A stretch of 5,937 nucleotides of DNA, taken from Clostridiales bacterium. GTDB lineage: Bacteria; Bacillota; Clostridia; Oscillospirales; Butyricicoccaceae. Under the pieces are notes generated by a model that saw only the letters and a list, made by a program, of their open reading frames with translations, made no database searches and was not told the DNA's origin. The stretch covers positions 1 to 5,937 of the forward strand of contig DYCA01000061.1 of assembly GCA_019418305.1 (NCBI GenBank). The letters are read 5' to 3'. The translations under genes were made by a program, and so were the position numbers. This document shows, one piece after another, positions 1 through 5,878 of the stretch (position 1 is its first letter; every line of letters starts with the position of its first letter).

Positions 1-66
1 CCCGCTGCTGCAACTGTTTAGGCATTTCCTAAATCGCTGTGGCAACAGATGAATTGATTTAGGAGG
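1..66 (+). promoter_or_regulatory. folT leader with mutually exclusive helices (putative riboswitch expression platform)
   Basis: Seen in sequence: TTTAGG (17-22) can pair with CCTAAA (28-33) around a 5-base loop. The same strand extended, TCCTAAATC (27-35), is a perfect complement of GATTTAGGA (56-64), which runs into the AGGAGG ribosome binding site (61-66). The two helices cannot coexist. A small hairpin CTGT/ACAG (37-40/45-48) sits in the loop of the second. One fold frees and the other hides the ribosome binding site, as in translational riboswitches. Known: tetrahydrofolate riboswitches commonly precede folT in Clostridia and end in a conserved CCGCU. CCGCT is present at 2-6, so the aptamer could lie just outside the window. 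The aptamer itself cannot be seen, so ligand identity is inference. Confidence 0.5.
61..66 (+). promoter_or_regulatory. Ribosome binding site of folT
   Basis: A full AGGAGG lies 11 bases before the ATG at 78. It overlaps the only upstream in-frame start (GTG at 66), which settles the start at 78. It is also the 3' strand of the putative sequestering helix in the leader. Confidence 0.8.
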
Positions 67-77
67 TGTCTTTTTCT

Positions 78-674
78 ATGTCCAAAAAGGAAAATATTTT
101 TTCCCGCTCCCTGAAAGAACTCAAAAGCACACGCTGTCTGGCGCTGACCGCGCTGCTCATTGCTATCAACATTGCGCTTGACCTGCTTGGGTTGACCATC
201 AAGCTGCCGCCCAATCTGCGCATTGGATTCGGCTTTTTGTGCAATGCAGCGGTCGGTATGCTGTTCGGGCCGGTGGTCGGCATGATGGCGGGCGTGTGTA
301 CCGATGTGCTGGGTTACTTTGCGGGCAACCTGACTATGGGTGCGTATTTCCCGGGCTATACGCTGACAGCAATCGTCGGAGGGCTGTTCTGGGGGCTGTG
401 GCTGTATCCGCGCAAGCTCTCGGTCTGGCGTGCAGTGGGCGCAAAGGCGTGCATCAATTTGTTCTGCAATATCGGCCTGAATACCCTGTGGCTGACCATG
501 ACAGGAGGCAAGGCGATGAGCGCGCTGCTTGCGCTGCGTGTGCCGAAAAACCTGCTGATGCTGCCGATTGAAGCGGCGCTGCTGTATTTTGGTATGAAGC
601 TGGTGCTGCGGCTGTATTACGCGCTGCCGGGCACAGTTGAAACCAAGCATGCCGCTAAAAACAACAGCTTATAA
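78..674 (+). CDS. folT: Folate-family ECF transporter S component (FolT-like)
   Basis: This is the substrate-binding membrane subunit of an energy-coupling-factor importer, probably for folates. It would work with a shared EcfA/EcfA'/EcfT module encoded elsewhere, as none of these genes is in the window. The 198-residue protein has a short basic N-terminus (SKKENIFSRSLKELKSTR) and then about six hydrophobic segments. The first begins at about residue 20 (CLALTALLIAINIALDLLG). FolT-like signatures are PNLRIGFGFL (45-54), the loop FGPVVGMMAGVCTDVLGYF, the segment GAYFPGYTLTAIVGGLFWGLW, then NTLWL and RVPKNLLMLPIEAALL near the C-terminus. Length fits small S components (about 170-200 residues). 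The start at 78 rather than the GTG at 66 is chosen because the GTG lies inside the ribosome binding site. It stands alone between its leader and a strong terminator. Family assignment is confident; folate specificity is inferred from family motifs and could be a related vitamin. Confidence 0.9.
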   Translation: MSKKENIFSRSLKELKSTRCLALTALLIAINIALDLLGLTIKLPPNLRIGFGFLCNAAVGMLFGPVVGMMAGVCTDVLGYFAGNLTMGAYFPGYTLTAIVGGLFWGLWLYPRKLSVWRAVGAKACINLFCNIGLNTLWLTMTGGKAMSALLALRVPKNLLMLPIEAALLYFGMKLVLRLYYALPGTVETKHAAKNNSL

Positions 675-685
675 CCTGATTTTCT

Positions 686-715
686 GCCGTCCGGCATTGC
701 CGGGCGGCTTTTTTT
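686..715 (+). terminator. Intrinsic terminator after folT
   Basis: A 10-bp GC-rich stem (GCCGTCCGGC at 686-695 with GCCGGGCGGC at 699-708, one G-T wobble) closes on a 3-base ATT loop and is followed by seven T (709-715). It starts 11 bases after the folT stop. Confidence 0.93.
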
Positions 716-777
716 CGGCGGCACGGCTTAGTTTTTGTAGAGATTTCCGATTTTCCCTATGCAACGCGGCAAAGTTT

Positions 778-792
778 TGGTATACTATATAC
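778..792 (+). promoter_or_regulatory. Extended -10 promoter with overlapping GTATAC dyad (possible GntR-type operator)
   Basis: TGG TATACT (778-786) is an extended -10 element (TGn plus a near-consensus -10 hexamer). No convincing -35 box is seen at the usual spacing, as is common for extended -10 promoters. Transcription would start near 793, leaving about a 50-base leader. The GTATAC at 780-785 is the core of a partial palindrome, TGGTATACTA (778-787). This resembles the TTGGTATACCAA-type sites bound by GntR/FCD regulators of hexuronate genes such as UxuR and ExuR in enterobacteria. A second dyad, GTATA-CTA-TATAC (780-792), overlaps it. The promoter is well supported; the operator identity is inference. 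Confidence 0.65.
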
Positions 793-801
793 GATAGGAA
801 T

Positions 802-819
802 GAACGGCGTACTCCGTTC
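802..819 (+). repeat. Inverted repeat in the 5' leader of the dehydrogenase gene
   Basis: GAACGG (802-807) and CCGTTC (814-819) are perfect 6-base inverted arms around a 6-base centre (CGTACT). They lie between the predicted transcription start and the ribosome binding site (AAAGGAAG, 824-831). The repeat could be a leader hairpin or a protein-binding dyad; no T tract follows, so it is not a terminator. It also contains the rejected ATG at 800. Confidence 0.4.
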
Positions 820-841
820 GCTGAAAGGAAGTGACTGCTTT

Positions 842-2461
842 ATGAAATTGACAAAAGAAAGCATCAAACATAACGCGTCCTGGAAGGGTTACCGCTTGCC
901 GCAATATGATATCGACGCGGTGCGCGATGCTACCCGCAGCGCGCCGACTTGGCTGCATTTTGGCGCAGGAAATCTGTTCCGGGCGTTTCCTGCTGTGTTG
1001 GCACAGCGTATGTTAACCGCAGGCCTGTCTGAAACGGGTATCATCTGCTGCGACGGTTATGACGAAGAGCTGATTGACCGGTGCTATCGCGCCTGCGACC
1101 ATCTTTCTCTGGTTGTAACGCTGTATTCCAACGGTACCATCAACAAAGAGGTTATCGCATCGGTCACCGAAAGCCTCAAACTGAGCGAGGACAGAGCGCG
1201 TTTGAATGAGATTTTTCTTGCGCCGTCTCTGCAGATGGTCAGCTTTACTCTGACGGAAAAAGGATATGTGATTCAAGACGATGCCCATGAGTTCCTGCCA
1301 GAGTATGCACATGACCGTGACAATGGGCCGGAGGACTGTCGATCGTTTTTTGGCAAGCTCGCAGCACTCAGCCTCACGCGCTGCCGTGCAGGCATGCCCC
1401 CGCTGGCCTTCGTCTCACTGGACAACTGTCAGGATAACGGCGTTCGGCTGGAACGTGCTGTGCGATATATGGCGCAGGCATGGAAGGAAAAGGGGTATAT
1501 TACTGAGGACGAGTATTCGTACCTGCTTAAGAAAAACACCTATCCGCTGTCCATGATTGACAAAATCACCCCGCATCCGGATACCCGCATTGCGGATAAG
1601 CTGGAGGAGGACGGCTTGCAGAATGCCCGTCCGTTTGTGACGGAAAAGGGCACCTATGCAGCGATTTATGTCAACTCGGAAAGCCCGCACTATCTGCTGA
1701 TAGAGGATGCCTTCCCGAACGGTCATCCGCCGCTCGAGCAGTGCGGCGTTATTCTGACCCGCCGTGATATCGTGGAAAAGTCCGCAATGATGAAGGTCAG
1801 CACCTGCATGAACCCGATGGATACTGCACTGGGCGTATATGGCTGTATGCTGGGCTATACGCAAATCAGTGCGGAAATGAAGGACAAAGAGCTGGTCAAT
1901 CTGGTCACGCGCATGAGTGAACAGGAGGCTATGCCGATGGTTGCCGACCCGGGTGTGATTGACCCGGTTTCCTTCCTCCATGAGGTGCTGGGCGAACGCT
2001 ATCCCAATCCGTTCCTGCAGGATTCGCCCCAGCGTATTGCAACCGATACCTCGCGCAAGATTGCACCTCGCTTCGGCGTGACGCTGTATGCGTATTATAA
2101 TTCGACGCTGCCCGCACACCGTGCGACCAAGCTGGTGTATATTCCGCTGGTGCTGGCGGGCTGGCTGCGCTATCTGGTTGGCGTAGATGACCGGGGAGAA
2201 GCGTTTCAGCTCAGCCCGGATTCCAATCTGGATCATATCCGCTCACTGATGGGCAATCCCAAGCTGGGAGATGAGGTGTCCGAGGAGCAACTGTATCCGC
2301 TGCTGGCCAATCGTTACTACTTCGGCGTCAACCTGTTTGAGATTGGTGTGGGCGAGACGGTCGTGCGCATGTTCAATGAACTGAACAAGGGGCCGCGCGC
2401 CATCCGCGAGACGCTGTGCCGTTATTGCGGCGAAGAAAAACAGGAAGAATGGATTCTGTAA
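842..2461 (+). CDS. Mannitol dehydrogenase / fructuronate reductase family oxidoreductase
   Basis: A cytoplasmic NAD(P)-dependent polyol dehydrogenase of the long-chain mannitol dehydrogenase family (539 residues). The most likely role is fructuronate/D-mannonate interconversion in hexuronate breakdown, or oxidation of a related sugar acid or sugar alcohol. Seen: a dinucleotide-fold glycine motif GAGNLFRAF (41-49), the family motif SLDNCQDNG (192-200), SMIDKITPHPDTR (from 237), and the active-site helix KVSTCMNPMDTALGVYGCML (K318, N324, D327). The C-terminal half (from about 300) is the helical substrate domain. In classical members the active site is Lys, Asn, His; here the His position appears to be Asp (GAT at 1820-1822). 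The start at 842 follows AAAGGAAG (824-831); the in-frame ATG at 800 lies just after the promoter without a ribosome binding site. The gene is monocistronic between two terminators, with no uronate-pathway neighbours in the window, so the substrate stays open. Confidence 0.88.
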   Translation: MKLTKESIKHNASWKGYRLPQYDIDAVRDATRSAPTWLHFGAGNLFRAFPAVLAQRMLTAGLSETGIICCDGYDEELIDRCYRACDHLSLVVTLYSNGTINKEVIASVTESLKLSEDRARLNEIFLAPSLQMVSFTLTEKGYVIQDDAHEFLPEYAHDRDNGPEDCRSFFGKLAALSLTRCRAGMPPLAFVSLDNCQDNGVRLERAVRYMAQAWKEKGYITEDEYSYLLKKNTYPLSMIDKITPHPDTRIADKLEEDGLQNARPFVTEKGTYAAIYVNSESPHYLLIEDAFPNGHPPLEQCGVILTRRDIVEKSAMMKVSTCMNPMDTALGVYGCMLGYTQISAEMKDKELVNLVTRMSEQEAMPMVADPGVIDPVSFLHEVLGERYPNPFLQDSPQRIATDTSRKIAPRFGVTLYAYYNSTLPAHRATKLVYIPLVLAGWLRYLVGVDDRGEAFQLSPDSNLDHIRSLMGNPKLGDEVSEEQLYPLLANRYYFGVNLFEIGVGETVVRMFNELNKGPRAIRETLCRYCGEEKQEEWIL

Positions 2462-2471
2462 TTCAACTGCA

Positions 2472-2506
2472 AAAGAAAAAGGAGAACCGAAGGGTTCTCC
2501 TTTTTT
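2472..2506. terminator. Bidirectional intrinsic terminator between convergent genes
   Basis: A perfect 8-bp stem GGAGAACC (2481-2488) / GGTTCTCC (2493-2500) with a GAAG loop has six T on the right (2501-2506). On the left is an A-rich run (2472-2480, AAAGAAAAA) that becomes a T tract on the other strand. It sits 19 bases after the dehydrogenase stop and 9 bases beyond the stop of the - strand MATE gene, so it can end both transcripts. Confidence 0.92.
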
Positions 2507-2515
2507 GTGATACGG

Positions 2516-3928
2516 TTATCGTTTTTCTCCCTGCGCAACCAGCTGGAAACCGGGAACGAAGCGCAGCCAGCGTCCGCTGGCAAAGCGCAGCGTAAACAGG
2601 ATGCCGCGGCACAGCCAGTCGCCAACCATCGCAATCCAGATGCCAATAGCGCCCATCTGAAACAGTACGGCAAGCACGTAGCCAGTGCCAAGCCGCAGCA
2701 GCATCATGGATGCGATGGAGCACACCATAGGATAGCGCACATCGTTTGCCGCGCGCAATACGTTCGGCATCGTGAAGGACAGCGGCCAGAAGAGCATGGC
2801 GCAGAAGTTATGGATTAGGATAAGCGTTTTTCCGAGTGCAAGTGCTTCGGGGGACAGACTGTATATTTTCAGCACCAGCGGTGTGACAAGAATGGTTGCC
2901 AGACAGCAGCTGGCGAGAATCAGATACGTGATTTTCATCAGCTTTTTTGCCATGCGGCGCGCCTGTTCGATATCGCCAGCGCCAATACACTGGCCGACGA
3001 CCGTGATGATGGCAAGGTTCATCGCCTGTCCCGGAATGCAGGCGACTGCATCCAGGTTGTTTGCCACGGCATTCGCAGCGATTTGCGTAGTGCCGAACAG
3101 CGCAATCATGCTGACAACCAGAATGCGCCCTAACTGGAACAAGCTGTTTTCCAATCCGTTCGGTATACCGATTTGCAAAATGCGACGGATGAGCGTATTG
3201 TCCGGACGGAAATGGCCGCCGCGTCGCAGGCTGACGATGTGTTCCGCTTGCATAAGCAGCACGGTGATGACAACGGCTGCCACTCCACGCGAAAACACAG
3301 AGGACAGGGCGGCGCCCGCCACTCCAAGCCGGAGACCGAAAATCAAAACAGAGTTGCCGATGAGGTTGACAATATTGATAAGTCCTGCAATCAACATGGA
3401 AATGCGGGAGTTACCTTGCGCGCGGAACAATGCCGCACCGGCGTTATAAATGGCAAGCACCGGGTATGAGAACACGCTGACTGTCAGATAGGTGAGCGCA
3501 CTATCCATTACATCCGGTTCGATAGAACCGAACAGCAGCCGAAGCAGCGGTGCGCGTATCAGCATGACCAGTACGCTCAATGCAACCGAGATACAGGCAA
3601 CCACAAAATAGAGCTGCCGTGCGGCATTGCATGCGCGCCGGTTTTGCCGGGCGCCGAGCAGCTGCGCGACAACAACCGCGCCGCCGGTTGCAAGCGCGGC
3701 AAAGATATTGATAATCAATACATTCAACATGTCGACCAGCGACACACCGGATACTGCCGCTTCTCCCACGGAGGATACCATGATGGTGTCGGCAAGGCCG
3801 ACTGTGATGGACAGCACCTGTTCCAGTACAAGCGGCCAGATTAGTTTTTTCAGTGCGGCGTTTGGGAATAATTCCTTGTTCGTTTGTGATACGCCCCTCT
3901 TTCTATAAAATGACGCGATAGGCTTCAA
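2516..3928 (-). CDS. MATE family efflux transporter
   Basis: A multidrug and toxic compound extrusion transporter in the cytoplasmic membrane, expelling substrates in exchange for Na+ or H+. The protein has about 12 hydrophobic segments in two related halves. The first half opens with LIWPLVLEQVLSITVGLADT (29-48), giving the typical E36, Q37 and D47 of helix 1. It is followed by VSSVGEAAVSGVSLVD and ATGGAVVVAQLLGA, all typical of MATE proteins in Clostridia. The second half begins around RRILQIGIPNGLENSLFQLG. Substrate cannot be predicted. Start is uncertain. The given end uses the nearest conventional start, TTG at 3928, which overlaps the upstream gene by 26 bases and has no ribosome binding site. 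A good AGAGGGG (3894-3900) instead points to codon 3883-3881, where ATG is expected but ACG is found; that start would give 455 residues beginning NKELFPN after the initiator. It is the last gene of the operon and ends at the shared terminator. Confidence 0.93.
   Translation of the reverse strand: MKPIASFYRKRGVSQTNKELFPNAALKKLIWPLVLEQVLSITVGLADTIMVSSVGEAAVSGVSLVDMLNVLIINIFAALATGGAVVVAQLLGARQNRRACNAARQLYFVVACISVALSVLVMLIRAPLLRLLFGSIEPDVMDSALTYLTVSVFSYPVLAIYNAGAALFRAQGNSRISMLIAGLINIVNLIGNSVLIFGLRLGVAGAALSSVFSRGVAAVVITVLLMQAEHIVSLRRGGHFRPDNTLIRRILQIGIPNGLENSLFQLGRILVVSMIALFGTTQIAANAVANNLDAVACIPGQAMNLAIITVVGQCIGAGDIEQARRMAKKLMKITYLILASCCLATILVTPLVLKIYSLSPEALALGKTLILIHNFCAMLFWPLSFTMPNVLRAANDVRYPMVCSIASMMLLRLGTGYVLAVLFQMGAIGIWIAMVGDWLCRGILFTLRFASGRWLRFVPGFQLVAQGEKR
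3894..3900 (-). promoter_or_regulatory. Shine-Dalgarno sequence of the MATE gene, facing an ACG codon
   Basis: On the - strand AGAGGGG begins 2 bases after the stop of the preceding glycosylase gene (TAG at 3905-3903). Ten bases further is ACG (3883-3881), in frame with the transporter. No ATG, GTG or TTG lies in frame at a usable distance. The site therefore argues for initiation at ACG, or for a damaged ATG. Confidence 0.6.
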
Positions 3929-4388
3929 TCAGTCGTTCGAGTGACCATGCTGCGTTGGCCGGACTGGTGGAGGGAAGCTGTGTGATTGGAATATGCAGCT
4001 GCGGCTCGATGAGCTTGCGATACAGCTCGGCGGATTTGCCGCCGGTGGCAAAAATGCGGGTAATTTCGCTTTCCCGCACGAGTTTGCCGATGTCATTTGG
4101 CACGGCGTTTCGGATGCTGGTGTCGGACGCGCCTGCGATGTCACAGCGGGCGATGGTGTCCCACAGCGCAACATGATGTTTCAGGCACATGGCGCGCTTC
4201 TCGTCAATCGTCTGGGGCACTTCTTCGCCCAGCACGGCAGCCAGCACGCGCCAGAAGCGGTTTTGCGGATGACCGTAAAAAAAGCCGATTTCACGCGATT
4301 TCGGACTGGGAATCGAGCCGAGCAGCAGCACGCGTGAATGGCTGTCATACAGCGGCGGGATGGTATGGACAACGGTTTGGAGATTCAT
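3903..4388 (-). CDS. Uracil-DNA glycosylase superfamily protein, probable DNA-deoxyinosine (hypoxanthine) glycosylase
   Basis: A 161-residue DNA repair enzyme expected to cut the N-glycosyl bond of deaminated bases, most likely hypoxanthine from deaminated adenine, in base-excision repair. Seen: the N-terminal motif LLLGSIPSPKSREIGFFYG (21-39) followed by HPQNRFW (40-46), where N43 is the likely active-site polar residue. Then come the helix motif HVALWDTIARCDIAGASD (72-89), a strand IFATGGKSAELY (112-123), and the C-terminal DNA-binding loop LPSTSPANA (138-146). This layout and length match the family-6 (hypoxanthine-DNA glycosylase) branch rather than classic Ung (about 220 residues). The ATG overlaps the mutY stop by 4 bases (ATGA). 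A strong AGGAGG (4393-4398) lies inside the mutY 3' end, implying translational coupling. Superfamily is firm; substrate rests on motif memory, and a uracil/mismatch-specific relative is the alternative. Confidence 0.88.
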   Translation of the reverse strand: MNLQTVVHTIPPLYDSHSRVLLLGSIPSPKSREIGFFYGHPQNRFWRVLAAVLGEEVPQTIDEKRAMCLKHHVALWDTIARCDIAGASDTSIRNAVPNDIGKLVRESEITRIFATGGKSAELYRKLIEPQLHIPITQLPSTSPANAAWSLERLIEAYRVIL

Positions 4389-5434
4389 GTTTCCTCCTCT
4401 ATGACAGAAAGGAACGCACGGAACGCGCTGGGAAGCGCATATTCCGCGCGCAGAGCGGACGGGCTGACAAAGGTCAGTGCTTGCGGTTGGTTTGCCAGCT
4501 CAATATAATACCCCGTCATGTGCCATTCCACATGGGTGAATACATGTTTGGCGGGGCGTAGGGAGAGTATGTTGGTCACTTGCCAGCCGCGTGCGGAAAG
4601 GGCAGTGCGCACTTCGTCCGGCGAGAGATGACCGTCCAGCGCGGGCAGTTCCCACAGACCGGCAAGCAGGCCGGAGGCGGGGCGGCGCGTCAGTCCGACG
4701 AGCGGGCCATGTCGCAGCAGCAGAACGGTGCGGTTTTCGATGCGGCGTGCCTTTTTGGCCGCGCGCATCGGCAGCAGGGCAGCGTTTCCGTGATGATAAC
4801 CCAGACAGAGATGCTGCACGGGACAGTCGTCGCACAGCGGTGCGCCGTTGGGTAGGCAGACCATTGCCCCCAGTTCCATCAGCGACTGGTTGAGGTCGCC
4901 CGGACGGTCAGTCGGCATCAGCGCGGCAAAACGCGAGCGGGTGCGCTTTTTGAACGCAGCATCCGTGATGGGGGTGAAGTCGTTATCCAGCCGCGCGGCG
5001 ACGCGCAGTACGTTGCCGTCCACCGCAGGGACGGGAATGCCGCAGGCTATGGATGCGATTGCACCGGCAGTATATTCCCCAATTCCGGGGAGTGAGAGTA
5101 ACGCGTCGTAATCAGCGGGCAGCTCACCGCCGTATTTCTCGCATATCTCGACCGCAGCACGGTGCAGGTTGCGCACGCGACTGTAATAACCAAGACCCTC
5201 CCATAGCTTGAGGTAGACGGATTCATCTGCGGTCGCCAGCGCACGAACATCGGGCAGCGCTTGCATCCAGCGGGAGAAATAACCGAGCACAGCCTGCACG
5301 CGCGTCTGCTGGAGCATGATTTCGCTGACCCACACGCGATAGGGCGTAGGCTGCGCGCGCCATGGCAAATCGCGGTGGTCTTGGTCATACCAGCTTAGAA
5401 GCGGGGCGACAATAGCAGGGGTCACGCCGCTCAA
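4385..5434 (-). CDS. mutY: A/G-specific adenine glycosylase MutY
   Basis: Removes adenine mispaired with 8-oxoguanine, preventing G:C to T:A mutations after oxidative damage. The 349-residue length is typical. The HhH-GPD catalytic domain (about 10-190) has WVSEIMLQQTR (35-45, general acid E38), the helix-hairpin-helix LPGIGEYTAGAIA (115-127) and VPAVDGNV (135-142, catalytic D139). The iron-sulfur cluster ligands are C193, C201, C204 and C210, spaced Cx7Cx2Cx5C. The C-terminal Nudix-like 8-oxoG recognition domain (about 235-347) carries RPASGLLAGLWELP (251-264) and HVFTHVEW (297-304). The latter contains FTH where FSH is the usual 8-oxoG-reading loop. The start is TTG at 5434, overlapping the stop of the upstream thioesterase gene (TTGA). 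It is preceded by GGAGG (5445-5449) at 10-base spacing, so the start is well supported despite not being ATG. Second gene of the - strand operon. Confidence 0.97.
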   Translation of the reverse strand: MSGVTPAIVAPLLSWYDQDHRDLPWRAQPTPYRVWVSEIMLQQTRVQAVLGYFSRWMQALPDVRALATADESVYLKLWEGLGYYSRVRNLHRAAVEICEKYGGELPADYDALLSLPGIGEYTAGAIASIACGIPVPAVDGNVLRVAARLDNDFTPITDAAFKKRTRSRFAALMPTDRPGDLNQSLMELGAMVCLPNGAPLCDDCPVQHLCLGYHHGNAALLPMRAAKKARRIENRTVLLLRHGPLVGLTRRPASGLLAGLWELPALDGHLSPDEVRTALSARGWQVTNILSLRPAKHVFTHVEWHMTGYYIELANQPQALTFVSPSALRAEYALPSAFRAFLSVIEEET

Positions 5435-5853
5435 TGTCGCATATCCTCCAGTGTCTGGCCGGTGTAGAACATGGTGAAAACCGCGTCTGCAATATGCTTG
5501 TGTTCGTCATCGTGCACTTCAACCATATAAACCGCAGTTTTCTTGCCGCGTTTACGCTCATAAGCGACGGCGGTGAGCGTTTTGCCCAGACGGCCGGGAC
5601 GATAGTAATGGATATTGCTGTCTAGCGTCACGGCAACGAGTCCATGTGAGGCCGCAGCCGAGCCAGCCGCAATATCGCACAGGGTAAAAATAGTACCGCC
5701 GTGCGCCATGCCGAGCGGGTTGAGCAACTCTTCGGTCAGTTCCAGTTCAACGGTTGCGCCGCCGTCCTTGTCCAGCGTGATAACGCGCATATGCATCAGT
5801 TTGTTCAGACCGCTGGCTTCCTGACGCATTTTCAAAATTTGTTCAACTGTCAT
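5431..5853 (-). CDS. PaaI family (hotdog-fold) acyl-CoA thioesterase
   Basis: A 140-residue single hotdog-domain thioesterase, expected to hydrolyse acyl-CoA or aryl-CoA thioesters as a tetramer in the cytoplasm. Seen: the characteristic helix region LLNPLGMAHGGTIFTLCDIA (43-62), with the HGG turn at 51-53 and the likely catalytic D60. The strand motif VAVTLDSNIHYYRPGRLGKTLTA follows, then a C-terminal strand ending IADAVFTMFYTG. The start at 5853 is set by AAAGGAG (- strand, 5861-5867) 7 bases upstream. A longer in-frame version from 5910 would begin inside the leader hairpin and lacks homologous residues, so it is rejected. First gene of the operon; its TGA overlaps the mutY TTG. The true substrate is unknown. 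A paa phenylacetate pathway is not visible, so the role may be housekeeping release of CoA esters. Confidence 0.92.
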   Translation of the reverse strand: MTVEQILKMRQEASGLNKLMHMRVITLDKDGGATVELELTEELLNPLGMAHGGTIFTLCDIAAGSAAASHGLVAVTLDSNIHYYRPGRLGKTLTAVAYERKRGKKTAVYMVEVHDDEHKHIADAVFTMFYTGQTLEDMRH

Positions 5854-5878
5854 AGGGAAACTCCTTTTGCACAAACAT

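Noticed and set aside
37..48. CTGT-GGCA-ACAG hairpin as a stand-alone element
   Set aside because: Only 4 bp and nested inside the larger leader switch, so it is reported as part of that leader.
66..77. In-frame GTG start giving folT four extra residues
   Set aside because: The GTG lies at the end of the AGGAGG ribosome binding site, which correctly serves the ATG at 78.
18..650. Antisense open frame (210 codons) opposite folT
   Set aside because: Low-complexity Gln/His/Arg-rich translation and exact mirror of a well-supported gene; no promoter or ribosome binding site seen.
637..834. Small + strand open frame of 65 codons spanning the folT end and the next promoter
   Set aside because: It reads through the folT terminator and over the next promoter, and has no ribosome binding site or recognisable product.
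800..841. In-frame ATG giving the dehydrogenase 14 extra residues
   Set aside because: It lies just after the predicted transcription start with no ribosome binding site, whereas 842 follows AAAGGAAG and begins with a normal family N-terminus.
1415..2236. Long antisense open frame (273 codons) opposite the dehydrogenase gene
   Set aside because: Its translation is rich in Arg, His, Gln and Ile without a recognisable domain, as expected opposite a GC-rich gene. No ribosome binding site was noted.
2772..3449. + strand open frame (225 codons) opposite the MATE gene
   Set aside because: A shadow of the transporter coding sequence; the - strand reading shows clear MATE motifs across the whole length.
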